From NCBI RefSeq assembly GCF_019047785.1, contig NZ_CP077290.1:4757735-4821734 (forward strand): a stretch of DNA of 64,000 nucleotides, read 5' to 3'. The notes beneath the pieces were generated by a model. The model did not search any database. It was not told the DNA's origin and worked only from the letters and a program-made list of their open reading frames with translations. Below, one piece after another: positions 59,238 to 64,000 of this stretch; the stretch's first letter is position 1; the number at the start of each line of letters is the position of its first letter. Origin of the DNA: Enterobacter cancerogenus. GTDB lineage: Bacteria > Pseudomonadota > Gammaproteobacteria > Enterobacterales > Enterobacteriaceae. A program made the position numbers and the translations under genes.

Positions 59238-59257
59238 GATGGTGGTGGGGGAAGGAT
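59238..59257 (-). repeat. Extra copy of the tRNA-Tyr 3' end (rtT-like repeat)
   Basis: This 20-base segment is identical to the 3'-end segments at 59412-59431 and 59531-59550, which belong to the two tRNA-Tyr genes. It lies downstream of the tandem tRNAs without a tRNA body. E. coli tyrTV is followed by similar repeats that specify the rtT RNA. Confidence 0.7.
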
Positions 59258-59413
59258 AACTCGGCGCGTTGCGCCTCGCCCTTCGGGTCGTTGCCTGCGG
59301 CAACGCTTTCTCGCTTCGCTCGAATCGAACCTTGGTCGACGCTTCTCATCCTTCCCATTTCGGAGAATATGAAGTACTGAACCAAAAGAAAGTTTGTGGC
59401 GATAGGGAAGTGA

Positions 59414-59498
<85 letters not shown>

Positions 59499-59532
59499 AG
59501 GGGTAATACTATTTTGAGGTACAGCGTGAAGA

Positions 59533-59617
<85 letters not shown>

Positions 59618-59664
59618 ACGGGGTAATGCTATTACTGGCATGCTTCCTGTTGGAAGCGGGGCGC

Positions 59665-59692
59665 ATCATATCAAATGAGACGCCCCTGTAAA
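59665..59692 (-). promoter_or_regulatory. Promoter of the tRNA-Tyr operon
   Basis: On the minus strand: -35 TTTACA, a 16-base spacer, -10 TATGAT, followed by a GC-rich discriminator GCGCCCC. This equals the layout of the E. coli tyrT promoter and implies stringent control by ppGpp. Confidence 0.85.
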
Positions 59693-59773
59693 GCATTCCT
59701 TTAGGTAAATGACGTTGTTTGGCTGCTTTTTATCCGTAAAGGTGCAAAGCTAATCAATTCATTTTCCGAAGGA

Positions 59774-60616
59774 TTAAAGAATAATCGTTCTGTTACCGTA
59801 AACAAACACGCGCTGCGCCAGCACCTGATACAGCGCACGGCTTAAAACGTTTTTCTCTACGTCGCGTCCGGCACGCATCATATCTTCTGCCGTGTAGGTG
59901 TGGTCCACATGGATGACGTCCTGCATGATGATTGGGCCTTCATCCAGGTTATCGTTCACATAGTGCGCGGTCGCACCGATGATCTTCACGCCACGCTCAT
60001 ACGCCTGATGATACGGACGTGCGCCGATGAAGGCTGGCAGGAACGAGTGGTGAATATTGATGATCTTGTTCGGGAAGCGCGACACGAAGGATGGCGTCAG
60101 CACGCGCATGTATTTAGCCAGCACTAAGTAATCCGGGTTATGCGCTTCAATGGCCTGTGCCATCAGATTATCGTGCTCCTCGCGGGTGTGACCTTCATGG
60201 CTGACCAGCTCAAACGGAATATCAAAACGCTCAACCAGCGTACGCAGCGTGTCGTGGTTGCCAATAACGGCGGCGATCTCGACATCCAGTCCGCCATAGT
60301 TGGCTTTCATCAGTAAGTCACCCAGGCAGTGGGCCTCTTTAGTGACCAGAATAACGATGCGGCGGCGACCCGCAGGCGTTAACTCTCGCACAGAACCGTC
60401 GGGCAGGGCGCTATCAAGATCGGCCAGCAGGGTCGTATCGTTGAAAATACCTTCAAGCTCAGTGCGCATAAAGAAGCGGCCCGTACGGTGATCGACGAAC
60501 TCGTTGTTCTGCACGATATTCAGTTCATGCTTGTAGCAAATGTTGGTAATTCGTGCGATTAGCCCTTTCTGGTCGGGACAAATGGTGCGCAGAACTTTAC
60601 GTTGGAGTGATTGCAT
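59774..60616 (-). CDS. purU: Formyltetrahydrofolate deformylase
   Basis: Hydrolyses 10-formyl-THF to THF and formate, balancing one-carbon pools and feeding PurT. The 280-residue protein, nearly identical to E. coli PurU, has an N-terminal ACT domain (VLRTICPDQKGLIARITNIC) and a C-terminal formyltransferase-like domain with the catalytic block NIHHSFLPAFIGA and Asp in YVNDNLDEGPII. The position between tyrTV and ychJ matches E. coli. Confidence 0.97.
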   Translation of the reverse strand: MQSLQRKVLRTICPDQKGLIARITNICYKHELNIVQNNEFVDHRTGRFFMRTELEGIFNDTTLLADLDSALPDGSVRELTPAGRRRIVILVTKEAHCLGDLLMKANYGGLDVEIAAVIGNHDTLRTLVERFDIPFELVSHEGHTREEHDNLMAQAIEAHNPDYLVLAKYMRVLTPSFVSRFPNKIINIHHSFLPAFIGARPYHQAYERGVKIIGATAHYVNDNLDEGPIIMQDVIHVDHTYTAEDMMRAGRDVEKNVLSRALYQVLAQRVFVYGNRTIIL

Positions 60617-60663
60617 CGCCGGAAATCCTGTTTATGTATTTGCGAAGTCTCGGTTGTCAGGCG

Positions 60664-61122
60664 TTACTGCCCGCAACACTTTTTAAATTTTTTACCTGAA
60701 CCGCAGGGGCAGGGATCGTTACGACCGAATTGAGGGCGTGTTCCGTCAATATAATACCATTGCCCGCTTTCTTTTAAGAACCGGGAACGTTCGATGATCG
60801 CGCCGGGTTTGCCTTGCTCTGTAAAACGCGCCACAAAGCTGACGTAACCTTCGTTATCATCACGGCCTGGCGCGGCATCATTAACGGTCAGGCCGAGCCA
60901 CTGAGTGTGAGCAAAGCCCGTTTCAATATCCTGGCGAAATTCAGCTGCATGACAGGATGGATGCCAGGTCCTGATAAGATAGTCTGCGTCTTTGATCACA
61001 AAAGCAGTATACCGCGAACGCATTAGGTGTGACGGGTCTGGTGCAACCTGCTCGCCAGAAAGATATCGCTGGCAACATAGGCTATACTCCAGAGCGCTAC
61101 CGCAGGGGCAGAGTTGAGACAC
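60664..61122 (-). CDS. ychJ: YchJ family protein with two SEC-C zinc motifs
   Basis: A 152-residue protein with a SEC-C type metal site at each end: [13 protein letters not shown] at the N-terminus and [13 protein letters not shown] at the C-terminus. The central NTF2-like region contains [20 protein letters not shown]. Function is unknown. Size and location match E. coli ychJ. Confidence 0.93.
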   Translation of the reverse strand: MSQLCPCGSALEYSLCCQRYLSGEQVAPDPSHLMRSRYTAFVIKDADYLIRTWHPSCHAAEFRQDIETGFAHTQWLGLTVNDAAPGRDDNEGYVSFVARFTEQGKPGAIIERSRFLKESGQWYYIDGTRPQFGRNDPCPCGSGKKFKKCCGQ

Positions 61123-61235
61123 GATTCTCTTCCTGGAAAAAAATTAAGGGCGTAAAACGCTTAGGGTAGCACCATGTTAACTGAGCAGTTGCGTTGACGC
61201 TATGTCGGGAATCCAGGGGAAGTAAAACAGGGCTA

Positions 61236-62138
61236 ATGAGAAAGGTAAAAATTGGACTGGCGTTGGGCTCAGGTGCCGCCCGGGGCTGGTCGCATATCGG
61301 TGTCATCAATGCGTTAAAAAAGATGGGGATAGACATCGATATTGTTGCAGGATGTTCAATTGGTTCGCTGGTTGGGGCGGCCTGTGCCTGCGATAAGTTG
61401 CCGGAGCTGGAAGGGTGGGTTCGTTCCTTCAGCTACTGGGACGTTCTGCGCCTGATGGACCTCTCCTGGCAACGAGGCGGATTGCTGCGCGGTGAACGCG
61501 TATTTAATCAGTTCCGCCAGATAATGCCTCTCAACGACTTTAGCCACTGCAAGATGCCTTTTGGTGCCGTCGCGACGAACCTCAGCACGGGGAGAGAGCT
61601 ATGGCTGACCGAAGGCGACCTCCACCTCGCCGTGCGCGCCTCGTGCAGTATGCCGGGATTAATGGCACCCGTACCGCATAACGGCTACTGGCTCGTCGAT
61701 GGCGGCGTGGTGAACCCGGTCCCCATCTCGCTGACCCGTGCAATGGGAGCCGACATTGTGATCGCCGTGGATTTACAACACGACGCCCACCTGATGCAGC
61801 ACGACCTTATGCCTGTTAATCTTCACAGCGATGATGCGAAAGGTGAGAAGCTCGCCTGGCATGCGCGTTTACGCGGCAAAATAGGGCGTATCGCCGCGCG
61901 TCGCTCGGTTGCGGCACCTACCGCCATGGAGATCATGACCACCTCAATACAGGTGCTTGAGAACCGCCTGAAACGCAACCGCATGGCCGGCGATCCACCG
62001 GATATATTGATCCAACCGTATTGCCCACAAATTTCGACCCTCGATTTCCATCGGGCAGAAGCCGCTATTGCAGCAGGCTCGTTAGCCGTCGAAAAGAAAA
62101 TAGATGAACTGTTACCTTTTGTGCGAACAGCACATTGA
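61236..62138 (+). CDS. rssA: Patatin-like phospholipase family protein RssA
   Basis: A 300-residue patatin-fold protein. The oxyanion loop is GSGAARGWSHIG, the nucleophile elbow AGCSIGSLVG and the catalytic Asp in VDGGVVNP. Molecular role is not established. The ATG at 61236 (MRKVKIGLALGSG) matches E. coli RssA; an in-frame ATG at 61194 is upstream. Precedes rssB as in E. coli. Confidence 0.95.
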   Translation: MRKVKIGLALGSGAARGWSHIGVINALKKMGIDIDIVAGCSIGSLVGAACACDKLPELEGWVRSFSYWDVLRLMDLSWQRGGLLRGERVFNQFRQIMPLNDFSHCKMPFGAVATNLSTGRELWLTEGDLHLAVRASCSMPGLMAPVPHNGYWLVDGGVVNPVPISLTRAMGADIVIAVDLQHDAHLMQHDLMPVNLHSDDAKGEKLAWHARLRGKIGRIAARRSVAAPTAMEIMTTSIQVLENRLKRNRMAGDPPDILIQPYCPQISTLDFHRAEAAIAAGSLAVEKKIDELLPFVRTAH

Positions 62139-62228
62139 GAACCTTTTTAAGCACACTTCAGCAAAATCTGACAGGCGATAGTGTCGATACCATGCCACTA
62201 TTAGTCATTGTCAGCCAGGGGAGGAACC

Positions 62229-63242
62229 ATGACGCAGCCATTGGCCGGAAAACACATTTTAATCGTTGAAGACGAGCCCGTTTTCCGCTCGCTGCTGGAT
62301 TCCTGGTTATCTTCACTAGGAGCAGCCACTTCACTCGCCGAAGACGGCATTGATGCTATTGAGAAAATGGCATCTGCCACACCGGATCTGATGATCTGCG
62401 ATCTCGAAATGCCCCGAATGAATGGCCTTAAGCTGGTCGAGCATTTGCGCAATGAGGGCAACCAAACCCCCATTCTGGTGATTTCAGCGACCGAAAACAT
62501 GGCGGATATCGCTAAAGCGCTGCGTCTCGGCGTCCAGGATATCTTGCTAAAACCCGTAAAAGATCTTAACCGACTGCGTGAAACGGTGCTGGCCTGCCTC
62601 TATCCCAATATGTTCAATTCCCGCGTGGAAGAGGAAGAGCGTTTATTCCAGGACTGGGATGCGTTAGTCAGCAACCCGCTTGCTGCGGCAAAATTGCTTC
62701 AGGAACTTCAGCCGCCGGTGCAGCAATCTATTTCACATTGTCGCGTCAATTATCGTCAGCTCGTTGCGGCCGATCAGCCGGGGTTAGTGCTGGATATTGC
62801 GCCACTCTCTGACGCCGATCTCGCATTTTATTGTCTGGATGTTACACGCGCAGGGGATAATGGCGTTTTAGCCGCGTTATTACTTCGTGCGCTTTTTAAT
62901 GGGCTGCTTCAGGAACAGTTATCCCATCAGGGGCAACGTTTGCCGGAGTTGGGCAGTTTACTTAAACAAGTGAATCAACTTTTCCGTCAGGCCAATTTAC
63001 CGGGCCAGTTCCCGCTTTTGGTTGGATATTATCACAGCGGCTTGAACAATCTTATCCTGGTATCCGCAGGGTTAAATGCCACCTTGAATACCGGTGAGCA
63101 TCATATACAGGTGAGCAACGGTGTCCCGCTGGGCACATTAGGAACAGCTTACCTTAATCAAATTAGCCACCGTTGCTCCTCATGGCAGTGCCAAATTTGG
63201 GGAAGCGGGGGACGACTGCGTTTAATGTTGTCCACGGAATAA
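62229..63242 (+). CDS. rssB: Regulator of RpoS, adaptor for ClpXP (RssB)
   Basis: Response-regulator adaptor that delivers sigma-S to ClpXP for degradation. The 337-residue protein has a receiver domain with phosphorylated Asp58 (MICDLEMPRMNGLK), a helical linker and a C-terminal PP2C-like domain without phosphatase activity. GGGAGGA is ideally placed before the ATG at 62229. Confidence 0.97.
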   Translation: MTQPLAGKHILIVEDEPVFRSLLDSWLSSLGAATSLAEDGIDAIEKMASATPDLMICDLEMPRMNGLKLVEHLRNEGNQTPILVISATENMADIAKALRLGVQDILLKPVKDLNRLRETVLACLYPNMFNSRVEEEERLFQDWDALVSNPLAAAKLLQELQPPVQQSISHCRVNYRQLVAADQPGLVLDIAPLSDADLAFYCLDVTRAGDNGVLAALLLRALFNGLLQEQLSHQGQRLPELGSLLKQVNQLFRQANLPGQFPLLVGYYHSGLNNLILVSAGLNATLNTGEHHIQVSNGVPLGTLGTAYLNQISHRCSSWQCQIWGSGGRLRLMLSTE

Positions 63243-63441
63243 GCAGTTGGATTTTAAACGACACATTGCTTTACCAGTGTTATGCAGGCAGTGCTACTAT
63301 CACTGCCAGAATCATACGTATTAATCCTAATTGATCGGTAACGCGCGCTTTTCAGACCCGCCCTTCAGGATGTGGCTGATATACTTAACGCGTTAATTAA
63401 TGCATAAAAGTTCAAAACTTGAACAGTTCAGGAGAATTTCA

Positions 63442-64000
63442 ATGGCTGCCCTAAATTCGAAAGTGAGAAAGGCCGTTATCCCGGTAGCGGGATTGGGGAC
63501 CAGGATGTTGCCAGCGACAAAGGCAATCCCTAAAGAGATGCTGCCTTTGGTTGATAAGCCATTAATCCAGTATGTCGTCAATGAATGCATTGCTGCAGGA
63601 ATTACGGAAATTGTGCTGGTCACGCATTCCTCAAAAAACTCTATCGAAAACCATTTCGATACAAGTTTTGAACTCGAAGCGATGCTGGAAAAACGTGTTA
63701 AACGCCAGCTGCTTGCTGAGGTTCAGTCTATTTGTCCGCCGCACGTGACTATTATGCAGGTGCGTCAGGGTCTGGCAAAAGGTCTGGGTCATGCCGTTCT
63801 GTGCGCGCATCCTGTTGTGGGTAATGAGCCTGTTGCCGTCATCCTGCCTGATGTTATTCTGGATGAATACGAATCCGATCTCTCCCAGGACAACCTGGCA
63901 GAGATGATTAAGCGCTTCGACGAAACCGGCAGCAGCCAGATCATGGTTGAACCTGTTGAAGACGTTACCGCCTACGGCGTGGTTGACTGCAAAGGCGTTA
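63442..64000 (+). CDS. galU: UTP-glucose-1-phosphate uridylyltransferase GalU, 3' end beyond the window
   Basis: Makes UDP-glucose for LPS, osmoprotective glucans and galactose metabolism. The visible 186 residues include the nucleotidyltransferase signature [31 protein letters not shown] and the metal-binding Asp in [12 protein letters not shown]. Start ATG at 63442 has AGGAG upstream. About one third of the protein lies past the window end. In E. coli hns follows. Confidence 0.97.
   Translation, partial: MAALNSKVRKAVIPVAGLGTRMLPATKAIPKEMLPLVDKPLIQYVVNECIAAGITEIVLVTHSSKNSIENHFDTSFELEAMLEKRVKRQLLAEVQSICPPHVTIMQVRQGLAKGLGHAVLCAHPVVGNEPVAVILPDVILDEYESDLSQDNLAEMIKRFDETGSSQIMVEPVEDVTAYGVVDCKGV

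Overview
The window is chromosomal DNA of an enteric gammaproteobacterium. Gene order and near-identity of recalled protein sequences match the E. coli emtA-ycgR-treA ... ychF-pth-prs-hemA-kdsA-cha-nar-tyrTV-purU-rssAB-galU segment. An assimilatory nas cluster, a sigma-28-type promoter at ycgR, and accessory genes absent from E. coli at these positions suggest Enterobacter or a close relative (Lelliottia, Leclercia, Kosakonia). This is an inference; genus cannot be fixed without a database.

Layout. 1-6 kb: emtA (5' end cut by the window), ycgR, ymgE, a Fur-box TonB-dependent siderophore receptor, and periplasmic trehalase treA. 6.2-17 kb: a variable segment where E. coli K-12 carries the dha genes. 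It holds a RafY-like porin, an AraC regulator divergent from a NepI-like exporter, a fatty-acid-desaturase-like protein overlapping a cytoplasmic PhnD-like protein, a YdeP-type molybdopterin oxidoreductase, and a FecBCDE-type ABC importer preceded by a Zur-like operator. 17-31.9 kb: conserved housekeeping genes ychF, pth, ychH, dauA, prs, ispE, lolB, hemA, prfA, prmC, sirB2, sirB1, kdsA, chaA, chaB, chaC. 31.9-34.1 kb: a chemoreceptor and ychN. 34.2-45 kb: nitrate assimilation: nasR, then a sigma-54-type promoter and a NasR-type antitermination leader, then nasF-nasE-nasD (importer), a 1329-residue NasC/NirB/NirD-like fusion (nitrite reductase plus an extra flavoprotein module) and nasA (nitrate reductase). 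45.1-57.7 kb: ychO and the respiratory nitrate set narL, narX, narK, narGHJI with FNR boxes. 57.7-64 kb: an EamA transporter with a divergent Lrp-type regulator, two tandem tRNA-Tyr genes with a stable-RNA promoter, purU, ychJ, rssA, rssB and the start of galU.

Functional picture. Nitrate is handled twice in one 23-kb stretch: as a nitrogen source (nas, apparent NtrC/sigma-54 and NasR control) and as an electron acceptor (nar, FNR and NarXL control). The best candidates for new biology are the desaturase/PhnD-like pair and the putatively Zur-controlled FecBCDE-type importer. I saw no CRISPR array, insertion sequence, integrase or prophage gene.
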